64,000 nt of DNA from Yponomeuta sedellus. Taxonomy: Eukaryota > Arthropoda > Insecta > Lepidoptera > Yponomeutidae. The stretch spans positions 19,260,182 to 19,324,181 of the forward strand of contig OW203734.1 of the NCBI GenBank assembly GCA_934045075.1, written 5' to 3'. The notes under the pieces are model-generated. The model was not told the origin of the DNA. It did not search any database and saw nothing but the letters and a program-made list of their open reading frames with translations. Numbering within the stretch: the first letter of the stretch is position 1; every line of letters begins with the position of its first letter. The position numbers and the translations under genes were made by a program. Of the stretch, positions 11,201 to 21,420 are shown piece by piece.

Positions 11201-14200
11201 AGACACTTACGCATAATAATGTTAGAACGGATGTGGTTATTTAGAATCGAAATTAACAAGTCCACGAAAAAAAGCAGTTACCTTTATGTATTTATGTTAC
11301 TTTTATAGTACCTACCTACCTAAATGTTTAGAGAAATCGACGTTTAATATAATATTTAAAATACTACTTACCTTTCTTCGTCTCTCGGCAGTGAAAAAAA
11401 TGATAATTCTTCATTTGTTTTTTTACTTTTACACCCATCCACTGCACAAATTTCGTTTCGGCATTTCGAGTAGTAACGCGGTAAACGTGCGGTGCGAGCG
11501 CTCAGGCGGGCGTAGCGGCCCTTTGTCGGTTGTATCGTGGACGATACGCCGGGCGGCAGGTATATAACGCGTGACCTTGAGCGAGTGACGGACGCCTGAC
11601 CATAGTCTATCATAGTACTACACAATCGAGACCCAGGGAGCCAATACTCACTTCATTAGCAAATAATTCGTATACGACTCTAAGGCTTAAGACTTGAATT
11701 CTACATACAAAGTCGAACGACAGCCAAATATGATAGTGAATACGAAATTATGACACCTCAAAGCGAGCGAAATTTATTAGCAAATTTGCCCATACAACTT
11801 TGTGAGAATCTGATTTTTATGCGACAACATGTCTGATACTTCGAATATTTTGCATCTACGCTTTCAATTCGCATGAGCAAGAATCAGCTCTCAGGTCCCT
11901 GACATCAAGAGAGGCAGAGGATATCCACAGTCTACGTAGCAAGGCGTGTATGACGATTCCATTCCTTAGTTTGTATATACGGAACCCTAAATGTGAACAA
12001 CACATCCAGCCCAACAAACAAATCCCTTCTCCAGCCACAACAACAAAACAAAGAGCGACGGGGAAATAATAATTTTCCAGCGAAAAGAGCAATATATTTT
12101 TGTAGGCACGCCCCACCACACGTGCTGCAACTTACTACACGCGAAAACCAACTTAGTGTTACGCTTTTACATGAGCTTTCTTACGCCGAGAGCTGGAGGA
12201 CCAAAGCTCATTTTGGCCTGGCAAGAAAGGCAAGGGCAAACTTGTGGAAATATCCTCGCACGCTTCTTACTAACACCTTATTTAGATGATTTACTATAGA
12301 CACAAAAAGTAGCTGGTTACAGAGGCTCTAGAGAGAAGTAGTTAAGTATGTAATAAGCTCAAGCATTAAAAGTATGATGCGTTCGATCAATCACTTGAGT
12401 TAAAAAACAACAGGCGCGGTCAGGTGCAGAATGGGTGACCGTCCAATAACTACCGGTAGCATTTTTTCGAGTGCTTTCGTGCTTCGCAAGTCTCGTTGAG
12501 CTGTTGGTGCCGGCTGTCATGTAATGGTAGTCGTTAAGAATTGTCAGAGGCCTTATGGGCGGCTTGATAACTTCTGACAGTAAGACCCGCCACTGTCTTA
12601 CAAGCCTCCACCGACTTGACCCCCGTGAAGGAGTATATGGCCTATCCTTCCTGCGATGCAGGAAGAGACCCGTGGCCCAGCAGTGGGGACATACAAGGGT
12701 TGATATCGATTGAAATCGATACGTGTCGGTATAAGCCCAGAACTTTTAAGATATGAAGCTAACGTTAGTTAGTTAAAGATGAAATATTCGCTTTCCGCCT
12801 TTTAGCTACTTTTTATCAAACTTTGAGACACATATACACCTTAGACACTACGGATTCTTCACGGTATTTTCATTCACAATAATAATACTTTATCAGCAAG
12901 GCCATATCTCGCGAGGAACCGGCAACCGTTGGAGTAAATGTGTCCTTGAGTGGAGACCGCGACTCGGAAAACGTAGTGTAGGACGCCCTCCGACTAGGTG
13001 GGAAAACGATCTGTGAAAAACTGCAGGCAGATGCTGGATGCGGCAAGCTAAAGACAGGGCGTTATGGCGCTCATTAGGCGAGGGCTATATCCAGCAGTGG
13101 ACTAGTATAGCCTGACGACGACGACGATAATAATATTTTATTATAATAATAATATTACGAGCAACCAACGGACGTGACCTCCGTCTCTAGTCACCACGAT
13201 AAAGCTCTGCAAATCAGAGCGGAACCTGGTCGGACTCTTCCGACAAAAATCTAGTAAGTGAATCCCGAAATAGGTCAAAGAAATAAATTTTTAATGAAAT
13301 CAGACAAAGTGGTAAATAATCACATTGAATATTCTTATAAAAATGTATACGAACGAATGGAAAAACCTACTTGGTTTGAGATGGTTGTTAAATACATTAT
13401 ATATACTCGTATTATTATACATTTTCCGCTCCTTGTTTACAATGTTCGTATTACCACATCACGAGTTGGCTGGTAGAGATTTTTAATGAAATAATCTCGC
13501 CATGGACACTTTTTTTAATTTTTTTTTTAATTTTGTGCTTTCTGTATGATTTTATGTGTGCGATAAAATGTATTATTATATTATCGTGTACTCTAAAAGC
13601 CGCAGGTATGGGAATAGAGGTATGAGAGAACGTTAATACCTTTATGAATTCAAAGGGCTTTCTGGCACTTTACAGTTTGCCCTATAGAGATTATTACGTT
13701 TATTTCTTCGACGAACGAGTATAAAGTCATTCGGGAAATCATGTCAGCATAGACGGCTGAGCTTAGCTCTAATAGTGGGCTGTTACGTATTTTTATTAAG
13801 GGATTAGAGCCTTCGCTGGAAAACGTACTGAAATGGTCCAAGTGGCCCCTGTCAAACGATTTGATGCTCTGTGTCCAGAGGAATAAGATTAAGAGTGTCA
13901 TGGCGCTCCTGCTTGCTATGAAACTTGAGGTAAGTGACAACTTGATAGAGTTGGGTTTTATTCTTCTGTAGATTCGATAGAAAAGTTTATATGGCCATAG
14001 TTTACATAGATCGATCGAGTCTAGAATACTCTCAAATAGCTGTACTGTTGAGTAACAACCTAACAGAACGTTATCATCATTATATTCTTTTTATTGCACT
14101 AACCCGTGCTAAGGATACGATTAGCCAGAGGTCGCGGGTTCGAGTCCCAGCACGGGTGGAATTTTTAGCCTCTAAATAGGTTTTTAGACCGTGATCATGC

Positions 14201-17200
14201 CTTATTTTTATTTGCTCAGTTACGATTTTTTTAAAAACCTATTTAGAGGCTAAAAATTTCACCCATGCCGGGATTCGAACCCGCAACCTCTGGCTATCCG
14301 TACCAGCGCTCTACCAATTGAGCCAATGGGCGACTCACGGCATCAGTGAAATTTCGAACCTCTTTACAATATTCTCTGTATTACGTACAGGCAGCGACAT
14401 CTGACTTAAGCAAATTGCATTACTTACAGCCCCGACTACCTACTTTGCAGTTAGGTTTTAACATCGGAACGATATCACTGTACCCACATGATTACACTAT
14501 TTTTATTTTTAATGCACTAACCCGTGCTAAGGAACAAATTTAAAAACCTATTTAGAGGCTAAAAATTTCACCCATGCCGGGATTCGAACCCGCAACCTCT
14601 GGCTATCCGTACCAGCGCTCTACCAATTGAGCCAATGGGCGACTCACGGCATCAGTGAAATTTCGAACCTCTTTACAATATTCTCTGTATTACGTACAGG
14701 CAGCGACATCTGACTTAAGCAAATTGCATTACTTACAGCCCCGACTACCTACTTTGCAGTTAGGTTTTAACATCGGAACGATATCACTGTACCCACATGA
14801 TTACACTATTTTTATTTTTAATGCACTAACCCGTGCTAAGGAACAAATTTAAAAACCTATTTAGAGGCTAAAAATTTCACCCATGCCGGGATTCGAACCC
14901 GCAACCTCTGGCTATCCGTACCAGCGCTCTACCAATTGAGCCAATGGGCGACTCACGGCATCAGTGAAATTTCGAACCTCTTTACAATATTCTCTGTATT
15001 ACGTACAGGCAGCGACATCTGACTTAAGCAAATTGCATTACTTACAGCCCCGACTTTCACTTTTCCGAGGTTCCGAGGTTCGAAATTTCACTGATGCCGT
15101 GAGTCGCCCATTGGCTCAATTGGTAGAGCGCTGGTACGGATAGCCAGAGGTTGCGGGTTCGAATCCCGGCATGGGTGAAATTTTTAGCCTCTAAATAGGT
15201 TTTTAAATTTGTTCCTTAGCACGGGTTAGTGCATTAAAAATAAAAATAGTGTAATCATGTGGGTACAGTGATATCGTTCCGATGTTAAAACCTAACTGCA
15301 AAGTAGGTAGTCGGGGCTGTAAGTAATGCAATTTGCTTAAGTCAGATGTCGCTGCCTGTACGTAATACAGAGAATATTGTAAAGAGGTTCGAAATTTCAC
15401 TGATGCCGTGAGTCGCCCATTGGCTCAATTGGTAGAGCGCTGGTACGGATAGCCAGAGGTTGCGGGTTCGAATCCCGGCATGGGTGAAATTTTTAGCCTC
15501 TAAATAGGTTTTTAAATTTGTTCCTTAGCACGGGTTAGTGCATTAAAAATAAAAATACGATTTTTTTGTTAGCTAGAATTATTTTTCTTTATTTGTTCTG
15601 TGTTCTTGACGGAAATTTTAAAGAATATTGCACTATGTAATTATGTAAATTAGCTGTCCATTTGCTGGTAACCATTATTTTACTCGTATAGTAAAAGACC
15701 AGTCATCATAGTTTATACAGCAAACCTTTTTCAGCCCAACCAAAATACACAAAACAACAAAAAAAAAATCGGATCCGTTTCGGAGAAGTTTGATAACATA
15801 CACCGTGACACGATATTTTTATACCAGTATATTACATTTAGACACGAGCATGTTTGAAATACGCAAATAAAAATTAAGTAAGAGTATACCATATTACCAT
15901 AATTCTATGTTATATTTAATTATTTAATATGTTGGTGCAACAAGTCAATGGAACATCTGTGCCTCTACATCTATATAAATATGCTGCAGAAAAAAAACAT
16001 CAGAATGGTATTAAAATATCTATCTGTCACGTAATGGCTGTCGTTAAGCCATGTCAGAAGTCATGGGCGGCTTGATTTCTCCTGAAAGTAAGGCCCACCA
16101 CTGTCTTACAATCCTCCACCAACCCGGACTTGGTCCTCGAGGTGGAGTGTGGCCTAACCTTCTTACGATGGAGAAAGAGCCCCGTGCCCCAGCAGTGCGG
16201 ACATACGAAGCTTGATATCGACTTCAATCACTTACTTTTCAAGCATGGTCTCTATGAATTGGTAAAGCAGTTTTCGTGTCAACATTGGGGTGTTCTCTTG
16301 CGTACTTCGCTCCTCTCGACTTCTTGACACCTGAAAATACGTTATATTATGTGAACAACACACGCCTATATCCTTGAGGGGTAGGCAGTGACCAGGGTTT
16401 GCCACTTGCTATGGTCTTAACAAAACACCACCTGCTGTAAAAACGCATTGCAATGGTGCCCTCAAATTCAAGAGGTCTCAGATTCAGAATCAGATCCAGC
16501 CATAAATCAAGGACTTGTCTGTCTTAGTTTCGTTTTTTTAATCATTTTCGCGTATTCGTAGTAGCAATACCTTAAACTATTTGTGACAGAAAACATACAG
16601 AGGAAACACAAGTCAATTAGGCGGTCACATAATTTAGGTCTTGAAATCCCAATCCGCGGTGGGACTTATACAGGCTAGAATATTACGAGTATGTGCGTTA
16701 TCCATAAAATTAGAGCGGTGGTAGCGGAGCGCTTTCTAGCGGCTTCTCAATCGGGAGGTCGTGGGTTCGAACGCCGGCATGTACCCATGACTTTGTTTTC
16801 TGAGTTATGTACATTTGTGAAATTATAGTAGCAATACTACTCGCTGACCGTGAAGGAAAACATCGTAAGGAAACCCTAGTGTCTGAGGTGTTAGCGTACC
16901 TCAGCGCTTGCTACGTACAATGGCCCAACTATGAGGCTAAGTGCGGAAATCTCGAGTCTAACTAGCTAACTATCCATAACATTTTAAGAAATGTATATAG
17001 TAAAAGTGCTTGTGGCCGAGTCGAACTGAGTGATTGGAACTAATCACTTGAGTTAAGCAACAACGGGCGCGGTCAGGTGCTGGATGGGTGACCGTCCGCC
17101 GTGACTACCGCCAGTGGCGTTTTTCCGAGCGCATCTGTGCTTCGAAAGGCACGTTAAGTCGTTGGTGCCGGCTGTCATGTAATGACAGTTGTTAAGCCAT

Positions 17201-19815
17201 GTCAGAGGTCTTAAGGGCGGCTTGATAACTTCTGACAGTAAGGCTCGCCACTGTCTCACAATCCTCCACCAACCCGGACTTGGCCCCCGTGGTAGAGTAA
17301 GGCCTAACCTTCCTGCTATGCACTAAGAGATCCGTGCTCCAACAGTGGGGACGTATAAGGTTTGATATAACATAACATACAGGCACATACATTGCTTCTG
17401 GCCCCACACTAGGATACCCTGTGTCGTGGAAACCATAAACAACGACATTACAAACATGTAAACATCCAAGACCAGGGGTTTTTTTTCCCAGCCGGGGATC
17501 GAACCCGGGACCTCTTGCATGGTAGGCAGATGTGCTACCGCTGCGCCACAGAGGCCGTCGATATAGTAGTCGTGTCAAAAACTAACAATTGATTTGCTAA
17601 TATTACATTATTGAATAAATAATCTTTGCTTAGTAGTCTCTAGGCGCCGATCTCATTTCGAAAACTTTCCCAAGTGACCTAGTGGGAGATAAAAACTTAA
17701 GCAACTTACGGAATCGACTTCGAATAAGGGATGCCAGTAACTGGCGTTGGCGACGTTGTAGTAGTTGGCTTCCAGGAACCAGGATACAGCCACGTTTGAC
17801 GTAGGATGGATCGGAATAGAGACCGCTCCGTAGACCTAAAAATAGATATAGGATAAGATAAGAAGAGAGGAGGTGATATGAGATGAGGTAGATAGATAGG
17901 TAGATAAATAACACTTTATTGTACATAAAAATGGAAATTACACAGATATTTCTTAACCTAAGAGTACAGACGGCGGCCTTATCACTAAAAGTGATCCCTT
18001 CCAGACAACCTTTTGTATGGACTGGACTAAAATAATTGGTAATCTAAGGTAGTATAGATCTTTATTGTATTATATTTTACAAAATAATTTAAATTCTTCT
18101 TTTGTTTTAAATACATATTTTAGTTTAATAATAAATAAATATGTTGCTAAATAAATAAATTAATGCTCACCTGTGTATACATAATGTATAAATAATTGAC
18201 AATAAGTTATTTTAAGTTAGCAGCGCCCTAGCAGTTCTCTTGTTTGAAACCAAATATTTTAAGTGATATCATGTACCTTCAACAAGAATGCTAATAAACG
18301 TCTTATATTATCTTATCTTACAATTTGATACTATATTTGTGCAATAAAATTTGGAATGAAAAAAGTAAATTTTTAAAAACCTATTTAGAGGCTAAAAATT
18401 GTCCTTAGCACGGGTTAGTGCATTAAAAAAAGAATGTGAAGTAAATTTTCTCAAACATGCTTAGAAATTTGAGCATTATTTTGAAAACATTCTTCGAGAT
18501 AAATCAACATTTCAGAACTGCCTTATAAATGTGTAACGGCAAAAGTTGTATGAAAATACAGTCGAGATTTAGAGATAGTAAACTCTTCCTTGTCGTGTAA
18601 TTTAAAAATGGAACTATCTTTACTCCAAAATCATATTTACTACAAAAATGGAACTATCTTTACTCCATGGCAACCAAGGAGGTCATTTACCTTATAATCC
18701 TTATTTCTTAACCTTAAACATTTCAAACTGCCTTGCAAGTAGAAAGCTGTTTTTGAAAAGAAAAAAAGAAATGAACACTTAAAAAAATATTGTTTGTCGT
18801 ATGTAGTTTGTCATTGATTTTTAAAAATAAGATAAGATTGTGCAATAAGTGTATTTTCAACATTTAAAAAGTTCTGTATATGTGTGTACTACTAAGTGTT
18901 AATTTATAAGTACTGTTGGCCACAACTAGGCATTGATGGACTTATGCACGAGTATGTATGCCTCGGCCCATATTTACACGTTCGACCATCGATGCATATT
19001 TTGCTGGCCGCTGCAGGAATCTACTATTGCAAACATTATTTAACATTACTAATGTGTAATACTATTATTCAACATTACACAAATTCATGCTTGTAACCCA
19101 GAGAGATAGGCAGAGACCAGGGACTGCCACTTGCCACGATCCTGACAGAACATTTTCGCTTCATTAACATTTATGTAGTTTTTGTCTGTTTACTATTTAC
19201 CAGAGTTTAACAGGTTATACAGAGTTAGTGTTTGTTGTGTTAGTGTGTTGCGTAGGTTCTGTTTTGTGATTTTTTGAGATTGTTATTTAAGATAATCTTA
19301 GCCTTAGGTAGGGCTTGAGACTAACGAATTTAGTTGCAATGTAGAAAATTATATGTTTTATGTATTGTTTATAAGCGCTGCCACATAGCAAAGAAACCGT
19401 AGTATAATTTTATCCGTTGTAATGTCAAAAATGATGGCACAACCTTGCGCTATGGCGCTCATTATGGGAGGGCTATGTCCAGCAGTGGACTAATATAGCC
19501 TGAAGAAGAAGAAGCATGTCAAAATTGTTGTAAATGACATGTTTCGGGAATTCCGCTTTAAGGTGTAATCCTGCATAAATTGCTGCAGGATGGATAGTCG
19601 TACAGAAATTCTGCTGAGCTAACATATATCCTTGGTTGCGTGTGTTTATTTTCAAAGAAAGTTAAGAAAAAAATGTGGTGTCTTGATGACACAAATGAAG
19701 TGTAGACAAAACAAAACTTACTCCCCACTGCGTGTTTGGTGTAAATAGCAAGTATCGTTTTTGTCTGTGATTCGAGCCAGATCCATCTTTGCCCTGTGAC
19801 AGCTGCAGCAAACAT
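5060..19815 (-). CDS. DM4/12 family protein, gene C (partial; start exon not found)
   Basis: Three minus-strand exons are clear: 17835-17710, 6423-6313 and 5231-5060. Two are tentative: 19815-19729 and 13868-13669. The clear exons encode VYGAVSIPIHP with WFLEANYYN (N-terminal strand), the core HGFPGQPCLLRAVC with HNGLIGDLLHL, and a tail starting PSSSTVEEELEDC and ending LLEQNRAE. The 111-nt core exon has the same length and phases as in gene A. Exon 17835-17710 ends in phase 0, whereas the core exon needs two bases from its predecessor, so another exon must lie between; 13868-13669 fits both phases. The signal-peptide exon was not found. The product is presumably secreted like its paralogues. 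Introns reach about 7 kb and are full of repeats, some nested. Confidence 0.75.
5440..6100 (+). repeat. 5S-derived SINE interrupted by MITE
   Basis: The 5S head GTTAAGCAACAACGAGCGCG and GGATGGGTGACCGTCC lies on the left; the body resumes after the MITE at 5940 and ends GTGAGGATAAACAAGGGTTG. Lies in gene C intron between core and terminal exons. Confidence 0.75.
5634..5939. mobile_element. MITE inserted in a 5S-type SINE
   Basis: A 306-bp element with near-perfect 19-bp terminal inverted repeats (GAGTGCTTAGTGCGAGTTT). It splits a 5S-derived SINE between GTCA and GAGGCCTTATGGGCGG, so it is younger than the SINE. Superfamily not assigned. Confidence 0.65.
6313..6423 (-). CDS. Gene C cysteine-core exon (111 nt)
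   Basis: The acceptor is AAATCTCTTCCAG and the donor GTGAGT. After two bases from the previous exon it reads x-H-G-F-P-G-Q-P-C-L-L-R-A-V-C-E-N-I-S, then RHNGLIGDLLHLALT. Same length (111 nt) and same phases as gene A exon 3. It lies between a 5S-type SINE and the TTCG array. Confidence 0.88.
6450..6566 (-). repeat. 5S-type SINE 3' ends, two minus fragments
   Basis: CATTATGTCCCCACAGGGG and then TATCAACCCTTGTATGTCCC with CTCTTCCTGCATCGCA abut directly the TTCG array. Confidence 0.6.
6567..7068. repeat. (TTCG)n microsatellite, about 0.5 kb
   Basis: Over 100 copies of TTCG with rare TTTG, TACG and TTCT variants, degenerating to TTCA at both ends. Because the unit is 4 nt without a stop, several frames are open on both strands and encode repeats such as SFVR; these are not genes. 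Lies in a gene C intron between a 5S-type SINE end and a family B SINE. Confidence 0.95.
7088..7240 (+). repeat. Family B tRNA-like SINE
   Basis: GACCACCTCTGTGGCGCAGC head; the B-box half is deleted; it directly follows the TTCG array. Confidence 0.6.
7457..7695. repeat. Family A tRNA-like SINE, inverted composite
   Basis: A minus-strand copy (CACCCATGC...GAGCTAATGGGC) breaks off after CTGTATTACGG and fuses to the plus-strand 3' end (GGCATGGGTGGAATTTTTTG), so both outer ends read as the same inverted sequence. Confidence 0.7.
8270..8395 (-). repeat. 5S-type SINE 3' end
   Basis: Minus fragment ATCAACCCTTGTAATGTCCC to GTCTGGGTTGGTGGAGA. Confidence 0.65.
8408..8498. repeat. Foldback palindrome
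   Basis: AGCATTAAAAAGTGAAAA to TTTCGCCAAAAAA is followed after 3 nt by its near-complete reverse complement, giving arms of about 43 nt. Probably a miniature foldback element. Confidence 0.6.
8500..10390. other. Gene C intron, unassigned
   Basis: AT-rich with small repeats such as AGCACAGAACATAATTTATG (9306-9332, a short palindrome). No exon recognised. Confidence 0.4.
10395..10645 (+). repeat. Family C tRNA-like SINE
   Basis: GCCTCGGTGAGCGGTTTGGC, CTGTAAAACCAAAGGTCTCG, GGTTCGATCCC, then CACAAGTCATTT and a TATTTATTTATTATTATT tail. Confidence 0.7.
10935..11050. repeat. Foldback palindrome / MITE
   Basis: Imperfect arms of about 50 nt are centred on AAACAAATGCATGCACGACA...GGGTAACTACC and its complement. 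An adjacent smaller palindrome (CTCCACGAC...GTCGTGGAG, 11053-11087) follows it. Confidence 0.6.
11372..11464 (-). pseudogene. THAP-domain exon, start frame disrupted
   Basis: The minus strand reads ICAVDGCKSKK, then ELSFFSLPRDEER, ending at a strong donor (AAAG before GTAAGT). C-x4-C followed by F-x-S-L-P-R-D-x-E-R is the start of a THAP zinc finger, a DNA-binding domain of P-element-type transposases and of domesticated regulators. An ATG with typical context (MPKR) lies just upstream at 11464, but one extra base in the AAACGAAA stretch puts it out of frame. A TATATA box lies about 100 nt upstream. The upstream in-frame ATG near 11613 is beyond that box. I found no second exon carrying the remaining zinc ligands. 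It sits inside a gene C intron. It may be a relic, or a gene with a different start. Confidence 0.5.
11562..11567 (-). promoter_or_regulatory. TATA-box-like element upstream of the THAP exon
   Basis: TATATA on the minus strand, in GC-rich surroundings, about 100 nt before the candidate MPKR start. Its position would suit a transcription start near 11535. Confidence 0.3.
12385..12712 (+). repeat. 5S-derived SINE, nearly full
   Basis: Head GGCGCGGTCAGGTGCAGAAT and GGGTGACCGTCC, body, and end GGGGACATACAAGGGTTGAT. Confidence 0.75.
12895..13130 (+). mobile_element. RTE-like LINE 3' end
   Basis: GGCCATATCTCGCGAGGAAC (GHISR) through CCGACTAGGTGGGAAAACGA to CAGCAGTGGACTAGTATAGC; broken frame; in a gene C intron. 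Confidence 0.65.
13669..13868 (-). CDS. Gene C candidate linker/helix exon
   Basis: The acceptor CTTATTCCTCTGGACACAG opens in phase 0. The frame is open for 200 nt through ISRMTLYSFVEEINVI, and a weak donor GTGCCA leaves phase 2, exactly what the two neighbouring exons require. M-T-L-Y-S-F-V-E-E resembles the Y-x-x-IE helix of the family, although about five residues separate it from the core more than expected. The opposite strand is also open and ends at a good donor, so the strand is not certain. Confidence 0.42.
14060..14190 (+). repeat. Family A SINE fragment
   Basis: Contains GATTAGCCAGAGGTCGCGGG, the B box and the AATTTTTAGCCTCTAAATAG end, preceded by an inverted tail piece (GCACTAACCCGTGCTAAGGA). 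It is deleted between them, another foldback composite. Confidence 0.65.
14231..15556. repeat. SINE palindrome of 309-bp units (family A)
   Basis: Two complete units of exactly 309 bp (starting near 14230 and 14539) and a third truncated at about 15054 lie on the minus strand. After about 20 nt (TTTCACTTTTCCGAGGTTCC) the same sequence continues on the plus strand to about 15556. Each unit has an A-box-like TGGCTCAATTGGTAGAGC, a B box GGTTCGAATCC, and the tail CTAACCCGTGCTAAGGA / GCACTAACCC. The units appear identical, encoding the same 65-codon frame three times, so the array is very young or an assembly product. The 65-codon frame is not a gene. Confidence 0.85.
16020..16222 (+). repeat. 5S-type SINE body
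   Basis: Plus copy from TGTCACGTAATGGCTGTCGT to GCGGACATACGAAGC; the open frame over it is a shadow. Confidence 0.65.
16705..16975 (+). repeat. Family D tRNA-like SINE
   Basis: AGCGGTGGTAGCGGAGCGC, GTGGGTTCGAACGCCGGC, then a body with ATCGTAAGGAAACCCTAGTG and CAGCGCTTG. Related bodies lie at 38095-38230 (+) and 39054-39235 (-). Confidence 0.6.
17008..17368 (+). repeat. 5S-derived SINE, nearly full
   Basis: Head GTTAAGCAACAACGGGCGCG and GGATGGGTGACCGTCC, then the body to GGGGACGTATAAGGTTTGAT. It adjoins a family B SINE. Confidence 0.75.
17378..17558 (-). repeat. Family B tRNA-like SINE
   Basis: Minus copy with CCCGGGTTCGATCCCCGGC and GGCCTCTGTGGCGCAGCGG, between the 5S SINE and a gene C exon. 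Confidence 0.7.
17710..17835 (-). CDS. Gene C exon with N-terminal family strand
   Basis: The acceptor CTATTTTTAG and donor GTAAGT bound 42 codons, phase 0 at both ends. It reads VYGAVSIPIHP, then SNVAVSWFLEANYYN and HPLFEVDS. It aligns by eye with GLGIPVDL...FQYDLPTN of gene A and GVATPTPL...ANFQLPWN of gene B. The longer open frame over this segment is in another phase and is a shadow. Confidence 0.8.
18000..19430. other. Gene C intron, AT-rich
   Basis: Contains a family A tail fragment (18370-18425) and a direct repeat of AAAAATGGAACTATCTTTAC (18605 and 18643). No exon seen. Confidence 0.4.
19088..19170 (-). mobile_element. LINE 3' end fragment
   Basis: Minus strand of the 49.1-kb family (CAGGATCGTGGCAAGTGGCA, CAGTCCCTGGTCTCTGCC). 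Another minus fragment lies at 16367-16435. Confidence 0.5.
19729..19815 (-). CDS. Gene C candidate N-terminal exon
   Basis: The minus-strand acceptor ACCAATTTTCAG precedes ATG TTT GCT; the frame reads GQRWIWLESQTKTILAIYT. A basic-aromatic start (QRWIWL) resembles the RRYLVY and KRQLLW segments of genes A and B. To stay in phase with the next exon, the donor would have to be GTGGGG at 19728; the stronger GTAAGT at 19721 gives the wrong phase. This is a weak call. Confidence 0.35.
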
Positions 19816-20916
19816 CTGAAAATTGGTATAAAAGTTTAAAATTGAATATAAAAGTCTATATTTTCGCGGCTTCATAGACAATTGAGTTCTTATTGTGATT
19901 AGCCAAAAGTCCTATTCAAAATGGTTTAATTTTTTTCTTACAATAAATTCTGATAGAGATAGTGACTTATCACAGAGACACTAGTTATCTCTTCATAGCA
20001 GATTTAATAGGACAACGAGGCAATGACGAGTATTGATTAAAATTGAATAAATTTTGAGGTAGTACATAGTACAGATGAAACAACAAAGTCCCTTTTACCA
20101 TAAAACTACAAAAATATAATTTAGCAAATAATCCTTTGACAAACTACCTACAGAATGATTAACGCTCTAACAGCCATATTTAACCTTCAATTTACGGCCG
20201 AACTTACAACCTACGCTTCATTAACTAGTCTTAAACTACGAAATAGCCAGCGGTGTACCACCAAACGAAAATCGTCACACAGGGTCACACAATGTCCAAC
20301 GGTATTCCTGTTTATACAAATAATTTGACGGCCAGCCGGCCAAGTTTAAGAGAGCTTTAATTAACGAAATATTTACCATACGCCTCAAACGATTAGGGCT
20401 CGGTTTTGCGTGGCAACGGTCCCGGGGGTTAGGACGCCTCGCGTGAAGTTTAAATGTGTTAGTACTTTATTTATTTATTCTGTTACTCTTTGCAATCACG
20501 ACTGTTTGCTGTCGCCTCCGACGGGATGTGAGTGTTACTTGATTGGATGTCGAGACGACTTCCTAAGATGTTAACGTATTTGTTGGCCGAATTAGGCACT
20601 ACATACGGAGCATCGAAGGAAATAACGTGACTCGACAATCTTCGGGTACGTCGAAGTTATATAGATTCTCTAACCATCCGCCCAAATTCCGTATTGCTTG
20701 TTATCGTTCTTAATATCTTACCGTTTCTTATCTCGTCTGTATTGGCTGCTAATTGTAATATTTTTAAATACGCAATATATATATATATTTACTAACCCAT
20801 TTACATTGCCATTGCTAGACTAATATTAAGCGTGCCATCGTTGATAAGAATAACAATTTGATTAATCACTTAATAATAATAAAATTTTAAAATGTATTTA
20901 CAACTTTGTAGTGTTT

Positions 20917-20972
20917 CCCCGGCGCCTTATCTCTGTTTACTCCGACGAGTAGTCACAAGCAAGGCGCCGGGG
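20917..20972. repeat. GC-rich 12-bp inverted repeat
   Basis: CCCCGGCGCCTT and AAGGCGCCGGGG flank 32 nt. The arm stands out in AT-rich surroundings. Function unknown. Confidence 0.5.
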
Positions 20973-21084
20973 TTTACAAGAATAAGATGTCAATAATTTT
21001 GAGATTTGTTTCATCTCCACATACTATTAATAATTACAATGCTACTAAAACCAAATCTATTTAAATTAAAATATAATGTCAAGT

Positions 21085-21190
21085 GGCTGGCAAGGTTAGC
21101 CAGAGGTCGCGGCTTCAAGTCCCGGCTGGGTGGAATTTTTAGCCCCAAAATACGTTTTTAAAATTATTCTTAGCACGGGTTAGTGTATAA
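21085..21190 (+). repeat. Family A SINE fragment
   Basis: Diverged 3' half: AGCCAGAGGTCGCGGCTTCA, then AATTTTTAGCC and TTAGCACGGGTTAGTG. Confidence 0.55.
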
Positions 21191-21249
21191 GAAAGAATAA
21201 AGACACAAAGGGTTATTTAAAAGGCACAGATTTCTGTGATTTTCCGTTA

Positions 21250-21420
21250 GCGGTGGCAGTCCAGTGATAGAACAATGGACTCAGAAGCGAGAGAGCCAGG
21301 TTGGAATCCTAGTGTAGGCATGCACCTATGCCTTGGTTTATTTTCAAAGTTACGTACATCTGCGAATCCCTAGAAGCAATACCACGCGCAGACGGTAAAA
21401 GAAAAAACATTGTAGTGAAA
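21250..21420 (+). repeat. Family D tRNA-like SINE, diverged
   Basis: GGTGGCAGTCCAGTGATAGA, AGGTTGGAATCC, then GTAGGCATGCACC and ACGTACATCTGCGAATCC. Confidence 0.5.

Noticed and set aside
14346..15400. Three identical 65-residue frames (14346, 14655, 15203)
   Set aside because: They are the same part of the 309-bp SINE unit, including its tRNA-like flank, not a gene family.
15070..15490. tRNA genes
   Set aside because: A and B boxes are present, but stem pairing, anticodon loop (C in place of the invariant U33) and dispersed copies with common tails indicate SINEs. The same applies to families B to E.
14231..15556. CRISPR-like array
   Set aside because: Units are contiguous with no unique spacers, in a eukaryotic genome.
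17040..17110. 5S rRNA gene
   Set aside because: Only the internal promoter region resembles 5S rRNA and it is always fused to the same non-rRNA body, as in SINE3-type elements.
17630..17926. 98-residue minus-strand frame
   Set aside because: A shadow in another phase over the gene C exon at 17835-17710 and a GATA-rich tract.
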